Below, in pieces: positions 1 through 8,982 of a DNA stretch of 64,000 bases. A program made the position numbers and the translations under genes. How positions within the stretch are numbered: the first letter of the stretch is position 1; every line of letters starts with the position of its first letter. The notes under the pieces were generated by a model. It was not told where the DNA came from. It was given only the letters and a program-made list of their open reading frames with translations, and did no database searches. Origin of the DNA: Limosilactobacillus kribbianus (lineage in GTDB: Bacteria > Bacillota > Bacilli > Lactobacillales > Lactobacillaceae); assembly GCF_026413145.1 (NCBI RefSeq), contig NZ_JAOVYZ010000002.1:62001-126000 (forward strand). The letters are read 5' to 3'.

Positions 1-3000
1 GGCCTGCTTGATCAATTTGAGCAGGACCGCTGCGAAGAGCTCCGAACTCTTCTTGGCGCCCAGGTGCTGGTGACGGTAAACCTGGTTGTAGAGCGAGTAG
101 TTCATGAAACCGACGATGTCTGGAACGACTGCTTCGGCCCCCTCGGCCTCCAGCGTGCCGACAATGTCGTTGTTGGCAATCGGTGAGTACTTGACCAGAA
201 TTTCACCGACAACCCCGACCTTCGGCTTAACAATGTCGCGCAGCGGAATGGTGTCGAAGTCGTGAACGATCGCCTGAACGTTGCGCTTAAATTCCTTAAA
301 GCTGCCGTTCTCGACGTTTGGCCGGACCCGATCTAGCCAATCGGCGTAGAGGGCGTTGACCGCGCCCTTCTCCACTTCGTACGGCCGGGTGTGGTAGACG
401 AGTCGTTCGAAGAGATCCCCATAGAGGAAGGCAATCGAAACCCGCTTGATTAGCGGCAGGGTGAAGGTGAAGCCCGGCGTGGACTCAACCCCCTGGTTCC
501 CCAGCGAGATCGAAACAACCGGTACCTGTGGGAAGCCAGCGTCCTTCAAGGCCTTCCGGATCAACGGAATGTAGTTGGTTGCCCGGCAGCCACCACCGGT
601 CTGACTCATCATCACCGCGGTATGGTCCAGGTCGTACTTGCCACTCTGCAGGGCCTCGACCATCTGCCCGATCGAGATGATCGCCGGGTAACAGGCGTCG
701 TTGTTGACGTAGCGGGTCCCGACATCGACCGAGCGCCGGTCCTTGATCGGCAGGTTGACAACGTTGTAGCCAGATGCCTGGAGGGCAACGTCGACCAGGT
801 TGTGCTGGTGAATTGGCGACAGCATCGGCAGCAACAGGGTGTACTTTTCTTTCTTCATTTCCTTGGTGAACTTCACCGGAACCGGGTTGTCGAAGAGCTT
901 CTCCGGGTGGATCTGCTTTTCGGTCCGTTCCTTGATGGCGGCCTTAAGCGACCGGATCCGGATCCGGATGGCACCGAGGTTGTCCCCTTCGTCAATCTTC
1001 AGGCAGGTGTAGAGCCGGTTGTACTGGTTCATGATTTCCTCAACCTGGTCGGTATCGATGGCATCCAGGCCACAGCCGAAGGAGTTGAGCTGAACGAATT
1101 CCAGTTCCGGCGTTTTGGCCGCGATCCGCGCCGCCGCGTAAAGCCGGGAGTGGTAGGACCACTGATTGACGACCCGCAGCCCCTTGACATCACCCAGGTG
1201 GGCAATCGAGTCTTCGGTCAGGACGTGGAAACCAGCCGCCGTGATCATCTGGGAAATCCCGTGGTTAATCATTGGGTCAAGGTGGTATGGCCGCCCCGCA
1301 AGAACAACCCCGTGCTCGCCCTTTTGCTTGAGCATCATCAGGGTGTCCTCACCCCAGTTATGGATCTTCTGGTGAAAGTTGTCCAGTTCCTGGTAGCCGG
1401 CCTCCAGCGCCTTCTTGACCTCCGGCTTGGTGACACCAAGGTCCTTGAAGCACTGGTAGAGGTTTTCAGCGGTTGACTCGTGGTCGGCCAGGTTCAGGAA
1501 TGGGTCCCGGTAGTCGACCTTGCCGCTATGAATTTCGTCGACGTTGTTCCGGATGACCTCCGGGTAGGACTGAACGATTGGGCAGTTAAAGTGGTTGTTG
1601 GCCGCCTTCTTTTCCTGGAGTTCGTAAACAACGGCCGGGTAGAAGATCCGGTCGACGTGGCGGTTGGCGATCAGGGCCATGATGTGACCGTGCACGTTCT
1701 TGGCTGGGTAGCAGACCGTGTCGGACGGAATCGTCTCCATCCCCTTGTCATACTGCTGCTTGGTTCCCTTTGGCGACAGGATCGTCCGGAAGCCGAGTTC
1801 CTTAAAGAAGGTTGCCCACAACGGGTAGTCCTCGTACATGTTGAGGACCCTCGGCAGACCGATCGTTCCGTGGGTGGCAAGCTTGCTGCGCAACGGCCGG
1901 TACTTGAAGAGCTCCTTGTACTTACGCTCAACCAGGTTGACCTTCCCGTTGTTGCGCGGTGCATCGCCGTGAATCCGCAGTGCCCGGGCCTCACCCCGTT
2001 CACACCGGTTCCCGGTGACGAACTTGCGCCCGTCGTTAAAGATCGTCAGCGTCAGTTCACAGTTGTTGGCACAGCCCCCGCAGTGCATGTATTCCTTTTC
2101 AAAAGAGAGATTTTCCATCTCATCAAGGGACAGCAGGCTGGTGTGGTCGCCCGCCTGGTAATTGTGCTGGGCAATCAGGGCCGCACCGTAGGCCCCCATC
2201 AGGCCAGCGATGTTTGGCCGAATCACGTCGACCCCGGCGATCTTTTCAAAGGCCCGCAGGACGGCGTCGTTGTAGAAGGTTCCCCCCTGGCAGACGATGT
2301 GGTCGCCGAGCTCGTCGGCACTACGCATCTTGATCACCTTGAAGAGGGCGTTCTTAATGATGGAGAAGGACAAGCCGGCGGAGATGTCGCCGATCTTAGC
2401 CCCTTCTTTTTGAACCTGCTTAACCTTGGAGTTCATGAAGACCGTGCACCGGGAGCCGAGGTCGGCCGGGTGCTTGGCCAAAAGCGCCGCCTGGGCAAAG
2501 TCACGGATGTTGTACTTCAGACCGGAGGCAAAGGTCTCCAGGAAGGAGCCGCATCCGGACGAGCAGGCTTCGTTCAACTTGATATCGGCGAGGGCGCCAT
2601 TCTTGACGGTCATCGCCTTCATGTCCTGACCACCAATGTCCAGGATAAAGTCGACGTCCGGCTGGAAGTAGTGGGCCGCCTGGTAGTGGGCCACCGTTTC
2701 TACCTCACCCAGGTCGACGTTCAAGGCGTTCTTGATCAGGTGCTCACCGTAGCCGGTCACGCAGGCCTTACCGATCCGGACGTCATCGGGCATCTTGGCC
2801 ACCAGGTCGTGCAGCATCTGCTTGGTCTTTTCGAGCGGGTCCCCGTCGTTGTTGTCGTATTCGGTGAAGAGCAGCTTGTGGTCAGCAGACATCAGCACGA
2901 TCTTGGTGGTCGTCGAACCGGCATCGATACCAAGGAAAGCCGTCCCGTGATAGTTCGCCAGGTCGCCGGATTCAACCCGATCCTTAGCATGACGCTGGCG

Positions 3001-3900
3001 GAAGGCGGACAGTTCGTCCTCGTTCTTAAAGAGCGGGTCCAGCGAGTGGGATGGTGCCAGAACGGAGAAGTCACCGTTTTCCAGCAGGTCCAGCAGGATG
3101 TTGAGCGACAATTCGGGTTGGTCTACGGCATAAAGGGCCGCACCCTGGGCAACGAAGAGCTGCGGATTCTCGGGGAAGATGACCTCCTCGTCCGTCAGGT
3201 GGAGGGTCTCAATGAAACGGTGCCGCAGCTGGTCCATGAAGTAGAGTGGGCCACCTAAAAAGGCAACGTGGCCGGCAATCTTGTGCCCAGCGGCCAGGCC
3301 GGAAATCGTCTGGTTGACCACCGCCTGGAAGATGCTGGCGGCGATGTCTTCCTTGCGGGCCCCGTCGTTGATCAGCGGCTGGACGTCGGTCTTAGCAAAG
3401 ACCCCGCACCGGCTGGCAATTGGGTAGATCTTTTCGGCGTTGCGGGCCAGCTTGTTCAGGCCGTCCGCGTCCGTATCCAAGAGCACCGCCATCTGGTCGA
3501 TGAAAGCCCCTGTCCCACCGGCACAGCTCCCATTCATCCGCTGTTCTAGTGAATCGCCGAAGAAGGTGATCTTGGCGTCCTCGCCACCGAGCTCGATGGC
3601 AACATCGGTCTCGGGGATCAGCTGCTCAACCGTCTTGGTACAGGCGATCACTTCCTGGATGAACTTCAGCTGCAGCAGGTTGGCCAGCCCGATCCCACCG
3701 GAACCGGTGATGGTAAACGAAATTGGCCGTTCACCGCCCAATTCGCTAATTGCTTCCTTAATAACCCGTTCACTAGCAGCCTTAACATCCGCGTAGTGCC
3801 GCTCGTAACGGGAGAAGAGCGTCTGATGATCGGCGTCCATAACCACCAGCTTAACGGTGGTCGAACCGACATCAATTCCGCCAAAGAGTTTTTCAGTCAT
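1..3900 (-). CDS. 2-hydroxyacyl-CoA dehydratase activase-like giant protein (3' end outside window)
   Basis: Reading from the ATG at 3900, 1300 codons stay open to the window edge, so the C-terminus is missing. Two ASKHA-type ATPase modules follow each other. The first opens with FGGIDVGSTTVKLVVMD near residue 6. The second has FLGIDAGSTTTKIVLMSAD near residue 325. Both resemble BcrA/BadF/HgdC activators, which use ATP to pass electrons to 2-hydroxyacyl-CoA dehydratases. A Cys-rich stretch (MHCGGCANNCELT, near residue 605) and a long dehydratase-related domain (DUF2229-like) follow. Homologues of about 1400 residues occur in many lactobacilli, where the substrate is unknown. An AGGAGG-like site lies upstream of the ATG. 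It is divergent from a TetR gene that probably regulates it. No separate dehydratase subunits are visible in the window. Confidence 0.85.
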   Translation of the reverse strand, partial: MTEKLFGGIDVGSTTVKLVVMDADHQTLFSRYERHYADVKAASERVIKEAISELGGERPISFTITGSGGIGLANLLQLKFIQEVIACTKTVEQLIPETDVAIELGGEDAKITFFGDSLEQRMNGSCAGGTGAFIDQMAVLLDTDADGLNKLARNAEKIYPIASRCGVFAKTDVQPLINDGARKEDIAASIFQAVVNQTISGLAAGHKIAGHVAFLGGPLYFMDQLRHRFIETLHLTDEEVIFPENPQLFVAQGAALYAVDQPELSLNILLDLLENGDFSVLAPSHSLDPLFKNEDELSAFRQRHAKDRVESGDLANYHGTAFLGIDAGSTTTKIVLMSADHKLLFTEYDNNDGDPLEKTKQMLHDLVAKMPDDVRIGKACVTGYGEHLIKNALNVDLGEVETVAHYQAAHYFQPDVDFILDIGGQDMKAMTVKNGALADIKLNEACSSGCGSFLETFASGLKYNIRDFAQAALLAKHPADLGSRCTVFMNSKVKQVQKEGAKIGDISAGLSFSIIKNALFKVIKMRSADELGDHIVCQGGTFYNDAVLRAFEKIAGVDVIRPNIAGLMGAYGAALIAQHNYQAGDHTSLLSLDEMENLSFEKEYMHCGGCANNCELTLTIFNDGRKFVTGNRCERGEARALRIHGDAPRNNGKVNLVERKYKELFKYRPLRSKLATHGTIGLPRVLNMYEDYPLWATFFKELGFRTILSPKGTKQQYDKGMETIPSDTVCYPAKNVHGHIMALIANRHVDRIFYPAVVYELQEKKAANNHFNCPIVQSYPEVIRNNVDEIHSGKVDYRDPFLNLADHESTAENLYQCFKDLGVTKPEVKKALEAGYQELDNFHQKIHNWGEDTLMMLKQKGEHGVVLAGRPYHLDPMINHGISQMITAAGFHVLTEDSIAHLGDVKGLRVVNQWSYHSRLYAAARIAAKTPELEFVQLNSFGCGLDAIDTDQVEEIMNQYNRLYTCLKIDEGDNLGAIRIRIRSLKAAIKERTEKQIHPEKLFDNPVPVKFTKEMKKEKYTLLLPMLSPIHQHNLVDVALQASGYNVVNLPIKDRRSVDVGTRYVNNDACYPAIISIGQMVEALQSGKYDLDHTAVMMSQTGGGCRATNYIPLIRKALKDAGFPQVPVVSISLGNQGVESTPGFTFTLPLIKRVSIAFLYGDLFERLVYHTRPYEVEKGAVNALYADWLDRVRPNVENGSFKEFKRNVQAIVHDFDTIPLRDIVKPKVGVVGEILVKYSPIANNDIVGTLEAEGAEAVVPDIVGFMNYSLYNQVYRHQHLGAKKSSELFAAVLLKLIKQA

Positions 3901-3935
3901 CTTAAATTCCTCCCGATATTTTTCCAACAGTGTGT

Positions 3936-3964
3936 ATAATATTAATAAGTATATTTTTTATCAA
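3936..3964 (-). promoter_or_regulatory. Promoter of the dehydratase activase-like gene
   Basis: On the minus strand TTGATA (3959-3964) and TATTAT (3936-3941) are separated by 17 bases, about 35 bases upstream of the ATG at 3900. Confidence 0.6.
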
Positions 3965-3999
3965 AAAACGGCAACATTCAATCGTCAAATTTTTGCCGT

Positions 4000-4017
4000 C
4001 TGTTTGTTAGAAAACAG
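4000..4017. promoter_or_regulatory. Inverted repeat, candidate TetR operator
   Basis: CTGTTT and AAACAG form a perfect 6-bp inverted repeat with a 6-bp spacer in the gap between the divergent TetR and dehydratase activase-like genes. This is a usual place for a TetR-family operator. Binding is inferred only. Confidence 0.4.
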
Positions 4018-4059
4018 ATCCCGACATTGTGTTGGATTAGATTGAAAGGAGTAATTTCG

Positions 4060-4665
4060 ATGACCCTACAGGAAGATATGCGGGTGCGGCGGACGAAGCA
4101 AAACATCATCAACGCCTTCATCGCCCTCACCAAGGAAAAAGATATCGACGCCATTACGGTTCAGGAGATTGCGGAGAAGGCGATGGTCAACCGGGCAACC
4201 TTCTACGCCCACTACCACGACAAGCAGGATCTCTACAATCAGATTTTTAACCAGGCGATCGGTCTCTTCACCCCCCTGCGCAACCCCCTGCTCTTCTTAA
4301 ACCGCAAAGTGATGCTCACTAAGCTGGAGAAGACGTTGACCAAGGTCCTTGAAGACTGCGCTGCCAACCGTGACATCCTGCTCCTGATCATCGACGGCAC
4401 CCCTTCGCGCACCCTCCAGCAACAGCTCAAGCCGGTCCTTGCCGCGAACATCAGCGGCGTCCTAAAACAGTTCGGCATCGACCAGGAAAGCCACATCCCG
4501 CTCGACCTGGTTATCACCTACATCCTGGCGATCTTCACCAACGTCCTCTCCTGGTGGCTTCACGACGGCCCGGACCACCAAATCGACGCCCGCCAACTGG
4601 CTCACATGTTCGTCGAGCTGGCCCTCTATGGTCACATGCACGTCTTGGGACTGAATCCTGAATAA
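4060..4665 (+). CDS. TetR/AcrR family transcriptional regulator
   Basis: A 201-residue protein. The N-terminal helix-turn-helix (about residues 8-55) has the family pattern ITVQEIAEKAMVNRATFYAHY, followed by a helical C-terminal ligand or dimer domain of the TetR-like C-terminal type. The ATG at 4060 was chosen because GAAAGGAG lies 7-8 bases before it. An in-frame start further up (4027) would place that site inside the gene. It is transcribed away from the dehydratase activase-like gene with about 160 bases between them, so it most likely represses that gene or itself. The ligand cannot be read from the sequence. The gene ends at a strong shared terminator. Confidence 0.85.
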   Translation: MTLQEDMRVRRTKQNIINAFIALTKEKDIDAITVQEIAEKAMVNRATFYAHYHDKQDLYNQIFNQAIGLFTPLRNPLLFLNRKVMLTKLEKTLTKVLEDCAANRDILLLIIDGTPSRTLQQQLKPVLAANISGVLKQFGIDQESHIPLDLVITYILAIFTNVLSWWLHDGPDHQIDARQLAHMFVELALYGHMHVLGLNPE

Positions 4666-4666
4666 G

Positions 4667-4703
4667 AAAAGTGGCAACCACGCAGAATGGTTGCCACTTT
4701 TTC
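4667..4703. terminator. Bidirectional terminator between the TetR gene and yaaA
   Basis: A 14-bp stem (AAAGTGGCAACCA and its complement) has T/A runs on both sides, so it can serve both convergent genes. Confidence 0.85.
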
Positions 4704-5449
4704 TATTCCTTCGTAAAGGCAAGCCGCTCGGCAGTCGAATACTCCGGCCGGTAATGGTAGCCGGCAACGTCAAAAGCCTTTAGACCGTCCAGACTATCAA
4801 CCGCATTTTCCGCCAGGTAGCGCACCATGTCGCCCCGGGCCATCTTCGCCCGGGTGGCTTTTTGCTTAACCCGATCACCGACCACCTCACCGAAAAGGCA
4901 GGTCACGAAGCGATCGCCGGGCTGGAGGTAAGGCCGCACCGCCTTTTCGTATTCCTTGGAGGCCAGATTGATCACCAGATCGTCATCACAATACAACTCC
5001 TGATAGAGCCGGTCACCCCAGAATTCGTAGAGGTTCTTCGTTCCGTCGACATGGGCCCGGTCCCCCATCCCAAGGCGGTAAGGCACGATCCCGTCAAAGG
5101 GGCGCAGGAGACCGTAAAAGCCGGACAGGATTCGGAGATGTTTTTCGATATAGTCCAGGCCCCGGTCGGAGAAAACATCGGGGGCCATTGCCTGGTACTG
5201 CAGGCCGCAAAAGGCAATGATCGCCGGGGTCAATTCCCGGGTCAGGTCCATTTCTTGAAGCCACTGGTAGTTGGTCCGGGCCAGACGCGTGCTGCAATGC
5301 CACCACAGCTCGTGCAGTTGATCATAGGTCTGGGTCCGCATCCAGGCCAGAATCTGCCGGGCCTGGGGCAAAAATTGCGGCAGGTCCTGGTAGGGCAGCG
5401 AGTCGGTATCGACCCGCATCGTCCGGGCCGGGGAAATGATGATTTTCAT
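4703..5449 (-). CDS. yaaA: YaaA family peroxide stress protein
   Basis: A 248-residue protein of the UPF0246/YaaA family. It starts MKIIISPARTM and has the family-typical C-terminal pattern KMARGDMVRYLAE. In E. coli YaaA limits DNA and protein damage during peroxide stress by lowering free iron. The same role here is by homology only. The start at 5449 was chosen because AAAGGTGG lies 8 bases before it. An ATG four codons upstream (5461) would be too close to that site. The gene is convergent with the TetR gene and its stop lies in the shared terminator. Confidence 0.9.
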   Translation of the reverse strand: MKIIISPARTMRVDTDSLPYQDLPQFLPQARQILAWMRTQTYDQLHELWWHCSTRLARTNYQWLQEMDLTRELTPAIIAFCGLQYQAMAPDVFSDRGLDYIEKHLRILSGFYGLLRPFDGIVPYRLGMGDRAHVDGTKNLYEFWGDRLYQELYCDDDLVINLASKEYEKAVRPYLQPGDRFVTCLFGEVVGDRVKQKATRAKMARGDMVRYLAENAVDSLDGLKAFDVAGYHYRPEYSTAERLAFTKE

Positions 5450-5600
5450 GGGCACGTCCACCTTTCTTTTCCTCTAGATTACCAGTTTCAAAAATTTTTT
5501 CAAAAATTTTCTTCGTGTATTAAATCACGTGTATGTCAACCGGTTAGCATATATGATCATTAATAAATTTATAGCAACTATTTCATTGCGCCAAAGCAGA

Positions 5601-5629
5601 TTGACATCCTCCGACCAGCGTTGTAAATT
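5601..5629 (+). promoter_or_regulatory. Promoter of the YczE/YitT-like gene
   Basis: TTGACA (5601-5606), 17-base spacer, TAAATT (5624-5629). The 67-base leader after it is purine-rich and contains GTGAAG/CTTCAC as a short inverted repeat. Confidence 0.6.
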
Positions 5630-5696
5630 AAGCTCCGAGAGATGAGTGAAGAGCTTCACGAATTGATTGAGAGAGATAAGAGAAGGAGTGTTTTAA

Positions 5697-6437
5697 ATGG
5701 AAAACAGCATTCCAGCAGAAGGCCAGATCGGGAAACGGACCATTTCCCTAACGGCTAGCTGGGCATTTTTCGGCTTCTCCATTGTGATTAACTCGATGGG
5801 GAACGTTTTGACCCTGGTCACCAGTTCACACATCCATCCCCAGTTTCTGGGGTCGGCCTACTGGACGGCGGCCGAGAATAACCTGGGACTCGCGGTCTTA
5901 GGCGACAACTCGATGACCCTCTTTTGGGCCTTCATGGTACTGGGGATGTTAACCTCAGTTTTGAACGCGATCCTAATGCACAAATGGGACTGGAAGCGGA
6001 TCGGCGGCAACTTCATCTTCATGCTGCCGTTCTCGGTCTTCATCCAGTGGTTCTCCAACATTTTTAATAAGATCATGCCGGACGCTTACGGCTTGCCAAT
6101 GATCATCCTGTACGTCCTGGTGAACTTCTTAGGGGTTGCCCTGATTGGGACCGCCATTTCGATCTACCAGCGGGCCAACCTGGTTCTGCACCCGGCCGAC
6201 GACCTCTTCCAGATCATCCGTTTCCGTTACTGCCACGGTAATGCCACCGTCGCGATGTGGCTTTCCTACATTCCGCCGACAATCATGGCGATCATTGCGG
6301 CCGTGATGCAGGGCGGCCTCTACAACTTTGGGCTCGGGACCCTCTTTGCCCTGGCCTTTCAAGGCGCCATCACCGGGTGGGCCGACAAACACATTTTCCC
6401 AAAGCTGACCCACCAGGCCCTCGACGTTGGTAACTAA
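5697..6437 (+). CDS. YczE/YyaS/YitT-like integral membrane protein
   Basis: A 246-residue protein with about five hydrophobic segments (near residues 19-40, 75-95, 105-125, 135-160 and 185-235). Overall it resembles the YczE/YyaS/YitT group of membrane proteins, whose substrate is not established. The ATG follows AGAAGGAG with a 7-base gap. The gene is monocistronic, between its own promoter and a terminator. Some annotations call such proteins sugar permeases, but nothing in the sequence fixes a substrate. Confidence 0.65.
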   Translation: MENSIPAEGQIGKRTISLTASWAFFGFSIVINSMGNVLTLVTSSHIHPQFLGSAYWTAAENNLGLAVLGDNSMTLFWAFMVLGMLTSVLNAILMHKWDWKRIGGNFIFMLPFSVFIQWFSNIFNKIMPDAYGLPMIILYVLVNFLGVALIGTAISIYQRANLVLHPADDLFQIIRFRYCHGNATVAMWLSYIPPTIMAIIAAVMQGGLYNFGLGTLFALAFQGAITGWADKHIFPKLTHQALDVGN

Positions 6438-6445
6438 GTCTTTTT

Positions 6446-6477
6446 AGCAGCTTGCTTTTGGCAGGCTGTTTTTTTAT
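6446..6477 (+). terminator. Rho-independent terminator
   Basis: AGCAGCTTGC and GCAGGCTGTT pair around a TTTTG loop and are followed by a T run. Confidence 0.75.
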
Positions 6478-6540
6478 TGATTGAAGATAGAAACTGTTAT
6501 AATCAGGGGGTAACTACTCAGTAGAAAGGACGATTAATTA

Positions 6541-7026
6541 ATGACGGAAAGCGAAAAATCGTTGACCCGGCAGCACATCGACAATGCCATCTATGGTACG
6601 CCGAAAATTAAACCCGACGAGCAGCGTAAATACCTCGGAACCTTTCGTGAACGGGTCTGCCTGACCATCAGCGTCCAGGAACTGCGCACTCAAAACTGGC
6701 AGGTCGCCCTGGTCGAAGAACTCAACCGGGGGATCGGCAACCTGGTCTTCTTGAACGGCAATCTCCCCCACGAAGAGATCCACCCCTACCTGCTGGCCAC
6801 TAACCAAAACGGCGGCATTTTTACCATGAAGACCGATCCTGAATTCAAGACGGACCCTGACTCCCTAGCCGTGGTGGTCGCCGCCAAGACGGCCGTCTAC
6901 CAATCCCCCGTCGACGTTGCCAAGCGCTATCCTCAGCTAGTGGCTAAGGAAAGTTCATCCGCAACGACCGCGACACCCAAGCATGGCTTCTTTTACCGCC
7001 TCTTTCATGGAAAGGAGGAGGGATAA
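6541..7026 (+). CDS. yueI: YueI family protein (DUF1694)
   Basis: A 161-residue soluble protein of the YueI/DUF1694 family, recognised by the N-terminal pattern YGTPKIKPDEQRKYLGTFRERV and a matching fold length. The function of the family is unknown, although in Firmicutes it often lies next to housekeeping or stress genes. The ATG at 6541 follows AGAAAGGA. The stop codon overlaps the rarA start by one base (TAATG), so the two genes are probably translationally coupled in one operon. Confidence 0.8.
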   Translation: MTESEKSLTRQHIDNAIYGTPKIKPDEQRKYLGTFRERVCLTISVQELRTQNWQVALVEELNRGIGNLVFLNGNLPHEEIHPYLLATNQNGGIFTMKTDPEFKTDPDSLAVVVAAKTAVYQSPVDVAKRYPQLVAKESSSATTATPKHGFFYRLFHGKEEG

Positions 7027-8330
7027 TGCAGCAGCCCCTCGCCTACCGCATGCGGCCCCGCACGCTTGAAGAGGTCGTCGGCCAGCAGCACCTGCTCGGC
7101 CCGGGCCAGATCATCAACCGGATGGTTAAGGCCAAGATGCTGTCGTCGATGATCCTCTACGGGCCGCCGGGTACCGGAAAGACCAGTATCGCCAGCGCCA
7201 TTGCCGGTTCGACCAAGTACGCCTTCCGTAAGCTCAACGCCGCTACCGACACTAAGAAAGATCTCCAGGTCGTGGTGGAAGAGGCCAAGATGAGCGGCAC
7301 GGTCATCCTGCTGCTCGATGAAATCCACCGCCTTGATAAGGCCAAGCAGGACTTTCTCCTCCCCCACCTTGAGAGCGGGCGAATCATCCTAATCGGGGCC
7401 ACCACCGAGAATCCCTACATCAGCATTAATCCCGCCATCCGCAGCCGGACCCAAATCTTCCCGGTCCATCCCCTGACCGCAGCTGACATCAAACTTGCTA
7501 TTGAGCGGGCCCTGGCGGATAAGGAGCGGGGCCTGGGCGAATTGCCAATCGTGCTGGACCCAGCAGCCGAAGAACAGCTGGCCACCGCCACGAACGGTGA
7601 CCTGCGCAGCGCACTCAACGGACTAGAGCTGGCAGCCAAGTCGACCGATCCAGCTGAAGACGGTCAGATTCACCTGACCCTGCCGATCATTGAGGAAAGC
7701 GTCCAGAAGAAGGCGCTCGGCGCGGACAAGGATGGCGATGCCCACTACGACGTCATTTCGGCCTTTCAAAAATCAATCCGCGGTTCTGATACCGACGCCG
7801 CCCTCCACTACCTGGCTCGCCTGGTGGAAGCCGGCGACCTGCCCAGCATTGCCCGCCGACTGATGGTGATCGCCTACGAAGACATCGGCCTGGCTAACAT
7901 GCCAGCGGTCCAGCGCGCCGTCACCGCGGTCCAGGCCGCCCAGCAGTTGGGCTTCCCCGAGGCCCGGATTCCCCTGGCGGACGCGGTGATCGAACTCTGC
8001 CTCTCCCCCAAGTCGAACTCGGGGATTGAGGCAATCGACTCTGCCATCGCAGCCGTCAAGCAGGGCGGCTACGGGGAGGTCCCTGATCACCTCAAGGATG
8101 CCCACTACAAGGGGGCGGCCAAGCTCGGCCACGGGACCGACTATGCCTACCCGCATGACTATCCCCAGGACTGGGTGGCCCAGCAGTACCTGCCTGATCG
8201 GATTAAGGATGCCCAGTACTTTCATCCCAAGCAAAACGGCGCCTTCGAAACGGCTCTTAATCGGCAGTATTGGCAATTGCGCAATGCTCAGCGCCGCGCC
8301 CTACACGGTCAGCATCATCCGAAGAAATGA
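7026..8330 (+). CDS. rarA: Replication-associated recombination protein A (AAA+ ATPase)
   Basis: A 434-residue protein of the RarA/MgsA/WRNIP1 family. It acts at stalled replication forks, loading with clamp-loader-like ATPase chemistry. Walker A is GPPGTGKT (residues 46-53) and Walker B is LLLDEIHR. The C-terminal part matches the tetramerisation domain, with the typical [24 protein letters not shown] lies just before the ATG, which overlaps the yueI stop. A likely 6S RNA gene follows, a neighbourhood I recall from other Firmicutes. Confidence 0.95.
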   Translation: MQQPLAYRMRPRTLEEVVGQQHLLGPGQIINRMVKAKMLSSMILYGPPGTGKTSIASAIAGSTKYAFRKLNAATDTKKDLQVVVEEAKMSGTVILLLDEIHRLDKAKQDFLLPHLESGRIILIGATTENPYISINPAIRSRTQIFPVHPLTAADIKLAIERALADKERGLGELPIVLDPAAEEQLATATNGDLRSALNGLELAAKSTDPAEDGQIHLTLPIIEESVQKKALGADKDGDAHYDVISAFQKSIRGSDTDAALHYLARLVEAGDLPSIARRLMVIAYEDIGLANMPAVQRAVTAVQAAQQLGFPEARIPLADAVIELCLSPKSNSGIEAIDSAIAAVKQGGYGEVPDHLKDAHYKGAAKLGHGTDYAYPHDYPQDWVAQQYLPDRIKDAQYFHPKQNGAFETALNRQYWQLRNAQRRALHGQHHPKK

Positions 8331-8359
8331 TTGCCTATTGATCTAAAAGATGCTAACAT
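8331..8359 (+). promoter_or_regulatory. Candidate promoter of the 6S RNA
   Basis: TTGCCT (8331-8336) and TAACAT (8354-8359) with a 17-base spacer, immediately after the rarA stop codon. A start near 8366 would fit the RNA below. Confidence 0.45.
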
Positions 8360-8365
8360 ATAAAT

Positions 8366-8600
8366 GGAAATTCTGTAGTGTACGCGTTGTCTAAACGCAG
8401 GTTTGCCTTACAGTCTTTTTACTTTGGGACTAGTGTCTTGTCTCTTCAACAACATGCCTTTTCACTTGGTAGTTGACGATTAGGCAGCCGTGTCCCACCT
8501 GTCTTACACACAGGTCAACACTGAATGACAATTAACGGCACCAACGGAGTTTTCGTACATAAGGCGCGGTGATAATTAACTTTGTCACCGCGCTATTTTT
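8366..8600 (+). ncRNA. ssrS: Probable 6S RNA, including its terminator hairpin
   Basis: A 290-base non-coding gap after rarA holds a long-range closing stem. TGTACG (8379-8384) and CGTTG (8385-8389) pair with CAACG (8542-8546) and CGTACA (8554-8559). This leaves a rod of roughly 180 nt that can hold a central bubble, as in 6S RNA. It ends at a strong GC-rich terminator. 6S RNA binds the housekeeping RNA polymerase holoenzyme and represses transcription in stationary phase. Placement next to rarA supports the call. Exact ends and the internal bubble were not modelled. Confidence 0.65.
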
Positions 8601-8601
8601 A
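8564..8601 (+). terminator. Terminator of the 6S RNA transcript
   Basis: GCGCGGTGA (8564-8572) pairs perfectly with TCACCGCGC (8585-8593), followed by ATTTTTAT. Confidence 0.85.
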
Positions 8602-8621
8602 TACCAAAGGAAATGAATACC

Positions 8622-8915
8622 ATGCTCTTATCAATTTTCGTCACCCTCTTTGCCCTGATCGCCCTCTTTGAAGGGGTCTACTTCTTGACCCACCTTCACA
8701 AGGCCTTCATGATCTTTGATCCCAACGCCAGCAGCTTTGTCCACCGTCAGCTCCAAATCTGGGGCGTGATCATGACCGTCCTCGGCCTGATCACCCTCGT
8801 GGCCGCCTGGACCAACTCGATTGCCTTCATCGTCATCATGGTCGTCCTCGGCTGCATTTTGGAAACCCAGATGGCCTTCTCAATCACCAGCGAATTCCGG
8901 GCAAAGAATCGCTGA
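8622..8915 (+). CDS. Small integral membrane protein, unknown function
   Basis: A 97-residue protein with three hydrophobic segments (about residues 1-20, 45-65 and 68-88) joined by a short loop with HLHKAFMIFDPNASSF. I do not recognise a family with a known role. The ATG at 8622 sits 10 bases after AAAGGA. The ATG at 8613 is only one base from that site and is unlikely. It lies between the 6S RNA terminator and the universal stress gene. Confidence 0.65.
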   Translation: MLLSIFVTLFALIALFEGVYFLTHLHKAFMIFDPNASSFVHRQLQIWGVIMTVLGLITLVAAWTNSIAFIVIMVVLGCILETQMAFSITSEFRAKNR

Positions 8916-8982
8916 GGATGCTTTACGCCGATTCTTTAGAAAGTGTATAATAAGGTAAAAGGATTATGAGGAGGCAGTAAAT

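Noticed and set aside
622-3258. Two long plus-strand open frames (622-1476 and 1480-3258)
   Set aside because: They lie opposite the dehydratase activase-like gene, whose minus-strand frame is open over the whole stretch and shows clear conserved motifs. The plus-strand products have no recognisable domains or ribosome binding sites.
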